In this document: positions 49,322 through 61,050 of the stretch, one piece after another | Position numbering within the stretch: position 1 is the stretch's first letter | Layout of the letters: every line of letters begins with the position of its first letter | Source: Paragyromitra xinjiangensis | Lineage: Eukaryota; Ascomycota; Pezizomycetes; Pezizales; Discinaceae | DNA length: 64,000 bases | Assembly (NCBI GenBank): GCA_038503065.1 | Contig: JBCAMK010000020.1 | Span: 248,001-312,000 of the forward strand | Direction of reading: 5' to 3' | Program-made: the position numbers and the translations under genes | Notes under the pieces: model-generated | What the model was told of the DNA's origin: nothing | The model's input: the letters and a program-made list of their open reading frames with translations, nothing else | Databases searched by the model: none

Positions 49322-49353
49322 TTTTTTTTTTCTTCTTCCGCGAGAAGAAAAAA
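49322..49353. repeat. poly(T)/poly(A) hairpin
   Basis: Ten T, CTTCTTC, CGCG, AGAAG, six A: a stem of about 14 pairs with a CGCG loop, same class as the other T/A inverted repeats. Confidence 0.7.
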
Positions 49354-50774
49354 TAAGCATAATCAGCAAGATCCTCTGCCTCGCAACTTATACATTCCAT
49401 CTTAATCTTTCTTTTCTTTTCTTTTCCCAGCTGAGTATTCTCGTCAGAGCTCGCCGGTTTCCGTTCGGGCCCATGCGTGGATCCTCAGCCAGCTTGACGA
49501 TCAACCGTGTACGCACATACATGTAAGTATGTGTAGGTATGTCTAAGTATGTACTGCTCGTAATTTTGTAGCCTATCTGGCTTGACAAGGGTTAGTTTTT
49601 ATAGCTACACCCATTGCAGAGGAGGGAAAAAAAAGGAAATATACATCAGAGAAAGGGCGTCTTGGAATGATCGTTATGTGATAAGTGTGGTAACGAAATC
49701 GTCGGTCGCTTTGCATATATCAAGTCTCTGACCGGCGAGCGGGTTGGCTTAATGTGCTAGAATAGTGATCAGGCATTTGGCATACACGGGCGAATTCGCA
49801 TGTGATGAAAAAGCACGAGAGATCCGAGTCAAAAGTTCGTGGAGAGAGCCTCGAGGAGATCAGAGAGCACACGCGTGTAGTCACGATCGGGAAAGCTATG
49901 CGAATGTATAGATGTAGATTGCCTCGAGAACCAGAAACATTCTCCATTGTTACTCCTACAAGCCTGGCCCACCAACATCGCAAGAGGGAGATAAAAATAA
50001 AAACAATAGAAGCTGAAAGGAAGAAGAAAAAAATAAATAAACGCCCCGCTTTAAAAGTTGTCATACACGTTCGAAAACCGAAAGAAAGAAAGAAAAAAAA
50101 CCAAGCATATGAAGCACACAAGGTTGAAGTCGAACATAAGAAAACCTTTGATTCGTCCGAAAATAAAGCCCCAAGCCAACCACCCTTTTTGCCCAACAAC
50201 GATAAATAAAAAATCTTTCCTTTTGCTTTTCCGTGTCCGTTTTAGCTTTTGTTTTTCTCGTAGTTGCGAGACAGATAAACACGAATAAGAGAGTAGGAAA
50301 GATTAATAAAATGACCAAACAAAAAAAAGGGAATAGGATATCAAACAATCGAAAAAGAGGTCCAAAACCAAAAAAAAAAAAGCAAAATTACGCCCCCCAT
50401 AAAGTACCCGAATTATAGAAATGAAAAAAAAGTAAAAGAACGCGGCGAGAGTGGATCGAAGTTGCGCCTTCCTTTGCCATTATCCAACCTGCCAATCCAG
50501 TCCACCCCGTGAAGAAGAATGCGGATAAAAAATAGGCCGCTGAGAACGAGCATGGAATTTTGGCCATCTGGGACCTACTCCAGTCGATAAAAGGGAATTG
50601 AAAACGCCAGTCTAAAGATAAAAAATAAGATAAGGCCCGCTATTTCGTTACTGTTTTTAAGTTTTTTTTCTCTTTTTTTCGTTTGCTTCGTAATCGGAGG
50701 ATGTCTATGCTGGCCGTCGCGCAATCCAGATGTGCCTGGTGAATCCATTAGCAAAAAAGCTCCTCGAGGCGAGT

Positions 50775-51956
50775 TTAGAAAGAATAGACATACATATTAT
50801 GGTACGCGTGAATCTGTTTGCTGTTGATTTCCTTCTGTACCGGTACTAGAAAATTCTTTACTTCGTCCGCCGACCATCCCATTACCCGTGTCATAGGCCC
50901 TAGCGAGAGCGCTTCAAGCCCTTCTGAAAGTCCCAAACTGTACCATCGCCCGCAATCCTTGAGATATGGGTCTGGGTGCCACGGACTCAACGGCAGTTTG
51001 TGGACAATCTCCTGCACATCGACAAATCCTGCCTCCTTGAGTAGCGAGCCTGTCCGCGAGTCGTATCGTAACGGCTTGCCGGCGCGCTCTGTTGCCTCGA
51101 GGAGGTAGTTTTGCCACTGTGAGAGTGCGTGTGAGGGTGTCAATGTGCCGTCGTCGCAGCGAGCCTGGAGGTCGATGTCAACATATTCGATCCAGCCGTA
51201 ACCAGGTTTTAGATGGCTATACAGAAGGGATTATTAGCTTCGGGGATGAGGGGAAAACGCAGGAGCGGGCGCTTACTCGAAAGCCCGTTTGAAGAGGGAG
51301 ATCCAGCTGGAAACACTGCCGCAGCCGGCTCGTAGATGGATCATATCAAATGAATCTTTACCGAGGGTCCATTCGCTCTCGAAATCACTAATCTGAAATC
51401 GCAGGTTTCGCGGGATCCTAGATTTTTTTCACGAAAGTTAACTTTAATTATCCGGACAATTGCCATGGTTCATGCAAGCGAATTTGACTCACCATTTTGG
51501 CTGTATCACGGAGAGATCAACGCCGATGACCTCTGCGTCCGGGTATTTATCCGCCATGTCAATTGCCCAGATCCCCGTCCCCGTACCGAGATCCAAAATC
51601 CTCGCAGGCAAATAGTTTTTTATCATGGGCGCGCGATGTAGTTCGTTGCGGCGCACGACCAGGAACATTTTGTGGTAGATGTCGAGACGATCTTGCTCTT
51701 TCTATTTGTTGCACAAGTTAGCCCCCTGAAGAGAGAGGATGACCCTAGCCAGTGACGTGGCGAAATAAGGTTTCGAACTCAAAATTTACGTACCTCGTCG
51801 TTGGGATACATGTACGCACCGCCTCGGTAGCCGTGGAACCGTCTCCCATTTTCGAATTGATGTGTGTTTCTGTTAATTCAGTCAGCGAGAGTGTTCGAGC
51901 CGTGAGATCTCGAGGTGAATCGAGGGAATGCATTTCGCATACAGATGGGAGGCCAT
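50775..51956 (-). CDS. LaeA-like SAM-dependent methyltransferase
   Basis: Five exons from 51956 down (51943-51956, 51794-51869, 51493-51701, 51277-51417, 50775-51216), introns 60-92 nt, 293 residues. The LaeA/UMTA family opening is clear: [20 protein letters not shown], then [18 protein letters not shown]-binding motif I is [16 protein letters not shown] (residues 65-80), followed by [11 protein letters not shown] (88-98), [16 protein letters not shown] and [17 protein letters not shown]. The family includes nuclear regulators of secondary metabolism and also enzymes of biosynthetic clusters; no cluster gene lies nearby, so a regulatory or orphan enzyme role is open. The start is the least certain part: the first exon is only 14 nt (MASH and part of a Leu codon), chosen because a GTATGC donor, a CTGAC branch site and an ACAG acceptor keep the frame and a stop closes the frame upstream. 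No SET or other extra domain. Confidence 0.87.
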
Positions 51957-52097
51957 TGGAGCTACTACTAAAGCCAGTGGATCTGTAGTTTATGGATTGG
52001 ATTGAGATGAGGCGATAGAAATCCAGTAGGAGCAGACCGAGGGTTTGTGTGGGTGTGGGGGGTGATAAGATGTTGAGAGGTCTGAGGAATCGCGACT

Positions 52098-52280
52098 GAA
52101 GGGGAGAGATTGGGGGAGGGGGGAGAAGAAAAGGAAAGAACCCAAGATTCTACGAGCAGCTGTCAAATTGGAGTGGGGGGAGGGGGGGAGGGAGAGGGAG
52201 AGGAAGAGGAGCGAAAGAGAAGGGGTGATATGATACGTATATATTTCAAAGGGGAGGAGGAGCAGGAGGAGGAGGAAGAA
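52098..52280 (+). repeat. GA/G-rich tract upstream of the methyltransferase gene
   Basis: About 180 bases of almost pure purine on the plus strand, interrupted only near 52140-52170 and 52225-52245. The part at 52175-52200 has runs of six, seven, three and three G separated by one to three bases and so can form a quadruplex. It sits about 140-320 bases upstream of the minus-strand methyltransferase start, in its promoter or leader. Confidence 0.65.
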
Positions 52281-52640
52281 CAGGTAATAATAACGGTAGG
52301 GTAGGTAGGTAGTTAGTTATGTATTCTAGAGGGTAGTGAATGCGTGGGTGGGTGATGGGTGGGTGGTGGTGCGGAACCCGAACCAGACTGCTGGGATCTC
52401 TCCTTTCCCAGCGCTGGTGTTGCTACTTACTGGCTAGTGTTGATTGAGAGCGTGGGCGGGTGAAGGGCAAGGATTCTGTGGGTGAGTGCGTGGGTGACAG
52501 CAGCAGTGCCGTGGCCTGTGGGTGGACGGCGCTGACACTGGACTGGGACCCTTTCGTAGAGTAAGTAAGTACATGTATGTACGTACTCTGGAGTACGTCT
52601 GTTGTACTCTAATATATCTCGACTCTTTGCTTCATGCGAG

Positions 52641-52713
52641 TTATCCCTTCCTCTCCCTCTCTCACCCTCTCCCTCCTACTCCCTCCCTCCCTCCCTCCCT
52701 CTAACTCTCTCTA
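52641..52713 (+). repeat. CT-rich tract with (CCCT)n
   Basis: Pyrimidine run including five consecutive CCCT-type units at 52681-52700. Low-complexity DNA about 700 bases upstream of the methyltransferase start. Confidence 0.8.
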
Positions 52714-55450
52714 GGAATAGTGTAGCTTGTGCGCCAGCGCACCGTGATCCGGTTCGCGGGGTTCTCATAATCCTGCCCCCTCCCATCCCCAGTGTCTGAG
52801 AAATAAACAAAAATAAATACCCCCCCAAAATGCTTCGATGACGCTGTGGCTCACGATCCCCTCACCGATGCCTTTCCTATATCGACATGGTCTCCCATCT
52901 CTAAGGTTTACCTCAACCCACAGGGCATCTGAACTTCTTCCTCATCATTCCCCAGTCGTTCCTTTTTCTCTCATGCACGCCGCCTTGACGCAGTTCACTA
53001 ACCTCGATCTTTCTTCGTGGCTTTTCCGTTCTGCTTTGACATATTGCTTTTTCTCCCTCCTTTCCAATTGAGCCGTCGTGTACATATGTACACACATACC
53101 CGACCCGACCATGCTGATGTCCACTTGGGTACGTACCTGCTCGTCGTGTTCCATGGATGGTTGACCTAGAGTAGGGTAGGCGGTTGCTTCCCCTACCCTC
53201 TCTTTATCGATATTGTATGTGCTCTGTCCAATTACAAGTGGCTCTGCAAAACCCTACCTATGTATTATCCTAATCCGTAAACATGGTGTGCTTCTCGGGG
53301 AACAAGCAGCGAAAGGGAAAGCGTGGAAAATTATTACACTCTCCATCTCCCCTCTCCTCTCTTTCTTGTGTAAAGTACAGTTGATGCAACAACAGCCTGC
53401 AGACAGGCACCCTCTGCTCCTCGAGTAGGATGCACGCCGGTTCGAAGGATGGCATGGTGAAGATGTGCATCTTGTGCATGCACGTTCCGGTGGTTACGCC
53501 CCGCTTGTCTGGGAACTCAGCAACTTTCTTTTTCCTCCTCATCCTTCTTGCTTTTTTTCCCACCCTCTCTTTTGCCCATTTTTGCGATTACCATCGCAAG
53601 GGAGGGTGAGCGGTGGAAAAGAGGCCACAACCAGACGTGTGGGAAAAAAAAAAAAAAAGGTGGAGGGTGTCCTCATGGGTTCTGGGTCAGGCACTTGGGC
53701 GTACAGGAGCGCTGATGGCCAACCAAACCTACAGGATTTTGCTTGTTGCTTGTCCCGACACTTTACTTTACCCCACTCGGCTGCATCTCACGGCGCCCAG
53801 TCCCCAACGCAGAGGTTACTCGCTTCTCCTCTCATAGGTTACCGCGGAAGAGGATAGTTTATTCAGGATCGCTTGAAACTGAACCCCACTTACCCGCCAC
53901 TAACTCCTTCCCTGGCTACTTTCGCCGTTCTTGTGACGATGGGGACAGCCTTGGTTTCGGGTCATGAACGCTGGTCCGCATTGAGCTGCGGTACCGCCTT
54001 GTCGGGTCCGGTGGGTGATTAAAGCCAAGCCCAACGCCATGTGGCCCCTGGTTCCAGGAAGAGGGAGGCCTAGGCGGCGGGCATCATCGAAAAGTCGCGA
54101 AGAGCGGGTGATGGTATCCGTTTGAGAAAAGTGACACAGGTGTGCTGCCCCAAGGAAAAATCTGATGGACAATTACTGTTATTTATTTTTTCTTCTCTTT
54201 CCCTGGACCATGCCTCATCTCGTATGTAGGTACAAAGTGGTCTCACGGAGTACAATACATGTATCAATGATCATCGCGGACTTGAACCGTCAACGTTACA
54301 AGGAAATGTGGTACGAACGCGAGATCAGGTATCTACCTCCTCGTACGGTACCTTCTCGAGTGCATACCCCGGAAATAAGTGCTCGACTGCCCCACACACA
54401 CATCTACACACACAACGCACACACAACTTGACACAAGACCGTCCCAAAACTCAGTTCGCGACCGACGTCGACAGCGGGTTTCCCACTGGGAGGTGGCAGC
54501 TACCTATTCCGATCACCTTATCCATCCAATTCATGTAATCCACATAAGTTACCGTCACCCCGCTCACCGCCAGCGTCGACCATCCCACTTGGGTGCCACC
54601 ACAGCCTTAGGTTATGTTACTATCGCAGGAAAGGGAACAAAGGGAAAGCTTTGACCTTTCTTGCTGTCAATCGAAAAAATCACAAGCCCTGGACGGCCCA
54701 TCGTCACCCTTGTCAAACATTAGCAATCCCTCCTCGCTTGCGTCTGTGATGAAACGGGGTCGATCACCTGAACAGCTGGACGCCAAAGGCCCAAGGGTTC
54801 TCAATGATGATCCTCCACCTTCTGTGGGTTGTGGGCGGTGGGCTGTAGGCTGAACAACGAACAGCTCATGTTTTCCGATCACATTTTTTTGCTTCCACTT
54901 TCGTGTTCCTAAAAAACATGACAATTAAAAGCAAAAGGCTCGAGGCCTTGTCTTTTTCGGCTCATCCGTATCTTGTTTGTTTCGATCCGCCCAGACAAAA
55001 AGGTAAATAATAATAAAAAGTAATAAATACGCACCGAGTGCCGTACGTACGCGGTCTACGCTCTATGAGTCCAAATCTGAAACAATTCCTTGGCTCTTAG
55101 GGCCTGCGACTACCTACGGAATCGATAAGCCGTTCCCGAAGGGTTAGTCCACGATGGAAATCAGTTATGGATGTCGACACAAATTATAGTAGCTTAACTT
55201 GGCTCTGAACATCGTCGCCGGTAGATAAGCTTCCCTCGAACCTTACCACAATTGATCACTGAGCCATCTTGCAGCAGTTTTTCTTTTTATTCTACTTACC
55301 GCTATTTCCCTCGTGGATGTCCCCATATAAAGATAAATTGTTTTTTGTTGGTTGGCTGGCGTCACGACTTCCAGCTTACAAACACGATTGACTACTTGAT
55401 GTCTCGAATCTCAACGGTGATTTTTTTCGGTTCCCGTTTCTAGGTTACCG

Positions 55451-55835
55451 ATGTCTTCGATCTCTTGTCCCCTCGATCTTTTGTACGAGAATCCCGAGAA
55501 TCGCGATGGTGATTGTGGTTCTTACTTTATTTTTGAGAAAGACGCTTGGTCCATGAAGATACCGCAAGCGAACAGCGGCTATGCATTTATCACAATCAGC
55601 CCACCTACGGACATATATTCGACACCCTTTCCATGTCCTTCTGGCCGGGAACCAGGTACCAACGACTATCTCAATTTCAAGTTTAATCCTAAGGTACGTA
55701 CGGGGGGGGGGGAGGGTTTACGCCACTCTGCGGAGGGAGCATATCTGTGGATCCAAGTTGCATGGGGAGGGCATGGCATCGGATATACCCCGGGCCGTCT
55801 TTTTCAAAGCCAAAAAAAAAACATATTGGGGTTGA
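55451..55835 (+). CDS. possible small two-exon gene, about 106 residues
   Basis: Not a recognised family. Exon 1 (55451-55693) reads MSSISCPLDLLYENPENRDG, then FIFEKDAWSMKIPQANSGYA and ends in DYLNFKFNPK at a GTACGT donor. An intron of 64 nt ending CCAAG leads in phase to 55758-55835 (LHGEGMASDIPRAVFFKAKK, KTYWG, stop). Exon 1 is protein-like and free of low complexity. The intron holds a run of ten G and no clear branch site. A TTTCTAG lies just before the ATG, so exon 1 may itself be internal and the gene may begin upstream. A read-through frame of 133 codons is the alternative. Confidence 0.32.
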
Positions 55836-56970
55836 TGAACGCCGTCAAGTGAGCATGCTGGGGGAGGGTCCACACTTCATCTGGCGACACAGGGGAGGGA
55901 ATGGGACGCACGACACAAAGTCGTTTATATTTCGACGTCGCCGATTATTCCCCAATTTCTCTTGAACTCGGCAAAGAACGATGGTGACAAGAAGGAGGGT
56001 AGCTCCGTCGATCGCTAGGGGTAGTGGACGGGGAAACGACGGGATTGCCAGGGGGAAGGAGGCGAGACGAGGGTTAGGAAAGAGCTCGGTACCAGTATCG
56101 GAGGATCCTGACGGGAGGGGAAGGTGACCTGGACAGAGCTCTGCTGGACTTGGCCTGGCAAGAAATACCGGCGAGAGCGAGATATGTCTATGCGCGATCC
56201 GTTATGGGTCTCCGGGGGTAGTGAGGATCGGTGGATTTAAGTGTATTCCCCGATATCACACGTTTTCTCGGCCGCCGAGAACACACGGGCGCCGTTTTTC
56301 AACTTCCCTTCCCTCTCTGTTTACTATTCTGGGATGATGATACGTCTGTTTTATCTATTCTATTTTGGAAAGAAGTTCTCGGGCTCTATGGTATGGTCAA
56401 AAAATGACATATAACGGTGGATTTAATAATACTGGGGTGGGGAAGAAAAAAAAAACTCCGAAAAAGGGCCGTTCAACAGCTATGTGCTCATTCCCAGTCG
56501 TCTGTGGTCAATGTTTTAGCTTACCCGACCCCACGCTTCTCTAAGCCGGAGAGAACTACTCCGTTCTTTACCAAGTAATTAGGGTAAATCAAACTGGACC
56601 CGGAAGATCCCGTAAAGTACTTTACAGGTGTCGTCAGGAGAAGAGCAGAGTGGTACACAGGGTACTTTATCTTTCAAGATCGCGGGGGGGGAGAGGGTTG
56701 TCTAAAACTATGATCCGAATTGCCGCCAGGGAAAAGGGAGATCTCCACTCCAAGACTTTTTTTTGAAATTGCTGGCGAAAAAGGGGCGGATGGAGGAAAA
56801 AAAGCTTAGCCACCCCTACCTCAAGTACTGAGTACATGTGTTTATGTGGGTACGGGCAAATTTTCATTATAACTTCGGCAGTTACATCGCCGGTGCGCGG
56901 CTTAATTGTGCGTTTCTTGTGGAAGATTTCGATTTTTAAGCGCTTGTCGAAACAAGCTCTTCCATTTTCT

Positions 56971-56991
56971 ATTTTATTTTATTTTATTTTT
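56971..56991. repeat. (ATTTT)n microsatellite
   Basis: Four tandem ATTTT units. Confidence 0.8.
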
Positions 56992-59900
56992 GCCGTACTA
57001 GCTCACTTGCAGATTTTATCTGTAATTCCGCGATGCAGGCTCATGCGACTGAAGGGAGCAGAAAGGCATGTACAGCTCAACAACGCTGGGAGGACTATTC
57101 TTAAAACACTAAAATTGTGGCTTCGCTGGAGAACACTAGGGCATTTGCATTTGGGCTTGTTGATACTTGCTTTTGTTGATCGAATGCTGCCGTGTTTGGT
57201 ATGTTCGTTGTTAATCTCTGCTGTATGTACAGTATAATTTCAGGTCCGACGCCGCGCATAAGTACCACAGTGCCTACAGTGGTTGCTGGGTTACTGTGCT
57301 ACACATGTAGCATGTGCCTCTGTGGGGGTTACAAGATCTTTGTTAGCGGTGCATAACGGCAGAAACTGGGCCCTCCAGAAGCTCGGGAAGTTAAAATAGT
57401 AGATTCTAGAACTATGAGGGCTTAGGAAGCGTTTTAAATATCGGTGTTGGTACATGGCGTCAGTTGGTTACATTGTTGGGAGGAATTGCAATGAATTTCT
57501 ATGTCTAAAAAAAGGCTCGTATGTGCTGAGCCGAGATGAAGGGATAGCAACGTTTGAATAACGTTTGGATTGGTGTATTCGGAGGGTTTCCAGGAATCTG
57601 AAGGAAACTGTTCCGTTGCATGATTATGACGCGATACCGATACCCGTTAATGTCTCACTTAAGCTTGTGCGAGTAGAACATTTTGTTTTCCAGGTGATTT
57701 CCCTTTTTTCTCATTTCTGCCTATCAAGGCGATTGTTATTGTTGGGGGCAGAATACCCATTGGGAATCCCGAAAATCTTGGCTGTAAGTAATAATGTTGG
57801 TCCTACTTGAAACAAGTGCATGGAGTGGCTCACTCGGTAGAATCAACTGTAGGAGAAGTGCATATGGGCACACACCCGACAGGCGTTTCTTGCTCCCCAG
57901 GAATCCGGAAGACGGGAATTACGGGAGCCTTGATAGGTACTTGCTTGCAAAATGAAAGGGTAAAAAAAGAGGTGTGCGAGAGCAGACAGGAGGTCTCAAG
58001 GTACCTAGAGTCAGGCTTGAAATCATTTCGTGGTACGTTTTCTGCAGTACAACAATCAAGCTGTCCTCTCATTGGCCCATCCAGAGAGCTGAAGAAATGT
58101 GATAACCCGCCCTCTAGTCACCCACGTTCGATTCCATGTCTGCATATTAGGTTTGGGAGTTCTCCGGCCTTGCCTTGCTGCTCGATAGGTGTCATGATAT
58201 CCGTGATCTGTTCTGAAATGCGTCTAGTCTCCGCGTTGCGTGACCCCGGGAATAATTAGTGAGGCAAGCGCCATGGCCATCAAACACGAGTCTTCTTTTC
58301 CTTCCCTCTGAATGGGCAGGAGACCTTGCTGTAATGCACCATGATGCCCAATCGACTCCGGATGGTGAAGGAGGGGATTTTACTGGGACCATTTCTTTTC
58401 TGCCCTACTCTGGAAAAGAGGGGGACACGAGTTTCGATGACCCAGGGTATTGGAACCAGATGCATCGGAGGATTGCACGGGAATGGTGTTAGGGAACGTG
58501 AAGGGCGTGGTTGAGAGAAGTCGGTTAAGCGACTGCCGGATCATTGGGTCACATTTTGGTGGCCCGAGTGATACCAACATACATAATCTGCAGCCGGCAA
58601 CTGACCTTCCGGGTGTTGTTCATCTGGGAACTGCGCTGTTCGTAACACGCACGCACCAAGTATGCCTGCCTACCGTGTTTCTGGAGATTTAATTTATTTT
58701 TAATTTTTCTTAGGCTGACTTTGTTTTCCTGTTTCTTGTCTTGTGAGAATTAGGCACTGATTACACAATCTTATGCCTGGTCTCTGTGGGGTCGATTCAC
58801 AAGTTCTCACTCGATACACATGACAACGCTATCCCCAACGGGGCACCAAAACAAAAAGAATTTGCGGGTATTCGGCTTTATCACCTTAAATTCCATACTC
58901 TGAGAGAAAAGACACGTGACAGTGGGGACTGATTAATTTATTAAAATTAAATGGTGTAGTGTCACGTGGTGTTTGTTAGTAAACTAGGAAAGGCGCTGTA
59001 CTGTAGTAACAGATATGTGCGCAACGGCCGTCCGTTGAGGGAAGTTGGCTGTCACTATATCGATCATTAGTAGAGAATCACGCTCCTTGTCACAGCCCGC
59101 CTAATCTGGTAAGCTGTTTGCCTCCCTCCTCCCGCCTAGTGAATCGGCTAATCAAACTAGCAGTGCCGATCATTTACTTGATGGTTCCGATATCATGAGG
59201 CCTCCAAGCCCCTCCCCCCCCGACACTGGCATGGTAAAATTATTTTGTACATATGTATGTACTGCGAGATCCGAAGGGGTACCTGAAACACGCAAACGCG
59301 GAGCTGCGAAGTGGTGTTTCCGGAGAAATCAAACTGCCGTCCCCGACCTTTTCGGGCCTCGGATAATCTCTAACAAAGCCCTTTATAAATATTTATCATA
59401 TCAGTGATCTTTGATAAAGAGTTTGCGGTGTAGTCGCACAAATTAGCCTGTGGTCGATGAAGGGACGAACCCCCATAAATACAGGGATTCTCGAAATGAT
59501 GACATGCACCTCATCAGCCCTCGGAAAAGCTTATGGTGTACATCACTATTATACCTCTTTGTTTCACACACACGGAAGAAATCTTTTCCCAATCAGCCTG
59601 TGACGCGTTTGTGAGAAGAAATGTATCCCTATAAGAGAGCAAATATAAGGGGGAGTTTACACGTAGGGTGTTGGGGTTGTTCTTTCGCGGCTTGCTTCCC
59701 TTTCTTCCTACATTTACATTTTAACATTGGCTTTTCATGCAGGAAGTCCTAGCACAGCATATCGGACTGGAGCACGACGCAGGGGTATGCAATGTCTGGA
59801 TTTTTTATATCGATTAGGAGTGGGCGCGATGCACGAAAAAAACCTATCGACACTTAGTTACCAATGAGTCCTCCCATTTTATTTTACTATAAATGTTAAT

Positions 59901-60426
59901 GTCTAGGCTTGATTCTTAATACTCCGAGTCCGCTCTAGTCCAGCGGCTATATTTATGAACTTGGAAAGATTCGATTTACTGGTCGAGTCTCGATAGAGCT
60001 AATCTTAAATGAATGGTGCCATCCTTCAGGATTTGATTGTGGATACCAATAAGAGGGCTGGCAGAATTTTCTCCTAGAAGCTTCGGGTTTTTGTTGGATA
60101 ACAGCCATTTGTGCCTCTAATTGAGCTTTTCATTTGCCTTTATGCGTGTCCCTAAGCGTGCAATCGTTAAAATGGTTTGTATTTGGATCGAAGCTGGAAG
60201 AACCGAGTAGATTGGAGTGGGGACCAATGATCACGTTGGCGGTCTGTACTTCCATGCTGGCAATACTGTAGCAAGCAACGAGGTGGGTCCCATCGAATGT
60301 CTCCGATAGTTCTTAATGTCTCAGGGTTCACTAAAACACCTCTCAATCTCTGCCACCCGCATCGGCGTATCTAATTTTTATGCCGGGATTTCTTCCAGAA
60401 AATCTTCGGGTATTATCATTGGCACC

Positions 60427-60450
60427 TTTTTATTTTTATTTTTATTTTTA
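60427..60450. repeat. (TTTTTA)n microsatellite
   Basis: Four tandem TTTTTA units. Confidence 0.85.
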
Positions 60451-61028
60451 ACTTGGCTTAGCATGGTCCACAAGCCGGCTCGACTCAATCCACCTTGCAG
60501 TGGGCTGGGCTTGCGTTGCTCATGGAAAGCTTAAGGAATGAGAGGTGTTTGAATCATGGATAGTCTGTACAGGCGGCTGTATAAGAGCTATTGCAGAGAT
60601 TTTAATCGAGAGCTAACTATCAGGGTGCATATCCACGGCCAAATGAGCGTCTAGGTAAGAGAGCTTCATTATTCGGAGATATGCGAGTATTCCGCGGCCT
60701 TCCGGACAAAAATACCCTAACTTATCTAGTCAAGGACGTACCTTAAACGCTCAAGCCGGCTCAGTCCATGCATCATCCTAAGTCGGCTTACGGCGCGTTG
60801 AATCCTAATACTAAAACGGTTTGGTCGGCTGAGCAACTGCTGATATTTGGCGGCCGGGCCTCATTGCTTGTTCTTTGGTGGATTCTAGTGAGCTGTTGCC
60901 AGAACGCCATGTCTTATCCGCGGGTAGCGCTCCCTGTCGATCGGGGTGCTCAGAAGACAATATTTCCACTGGGGTTTTTCGGAAGACGCGAGGTCAATGA
61001 TTTTGTGGCTTTGTGGGTTGGCCCACGG

Positions 61029-61050
61029 GCTACAGGCTTTGGCCTGTAGC
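61029..61050. repeat. perfect 9-bp stem hairpin
   Basis: GCTACAGGC, loop TTTG, GCCTGTAGC. No flanking gene explains it. Confidence 0.7.

Larger units (their letters stand above)
47927..50774. other. intergenic stretch with A-rich 3' region of the methyltransferase
   Basis: 49.9-50.45 kb is extremely A-rich on the plus strand (Lys-rich frames on plus, Phe-rich on minus); this probably lies in or beyond the 3' end of the minus-strand methyltransferase. A GGAT microsatellite sits at 48994-49010, a T/A hairpin at 49322-49353 and TACATGTA at 49518. A 93-codon plus frame at 48795 translates the GGAT run and is not supported. Confidence 0.5.
51957..55450. other. intergenic stretch with purine- and pyrimidine-rich tracts
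   Basis: Holds the upstream region of the methyltransferase: a GA/G-rich segment (52098-52280) and a CT-rich segment (52641-52713), both listed separately, and TACATGTA at 52570 and 54256. A frame at about 54690-54853 reads PSSPLSNISNPSSLASVMKR and RGRSPEQLDAKGPRVLNDD, which has the look of a disordered fungal regulator, but no start or joining exon was found. Confidence 0.5.

Noticed and set aside
49720..50209. Overlapping frames of 159 (minus) and 135 (plus) codons
   Set aside because: They translate an A-rich segment as Lys-rich on one strand and Phe/Ser-rich on the other, which is typical of untranslated A-rich DNA.
57807..58259. Plus-strand frame of 150 codons
   Set aside because: Mixed composition with no family resemblance and no supporting signals; an antisense frame of 80 codons lies opposite.
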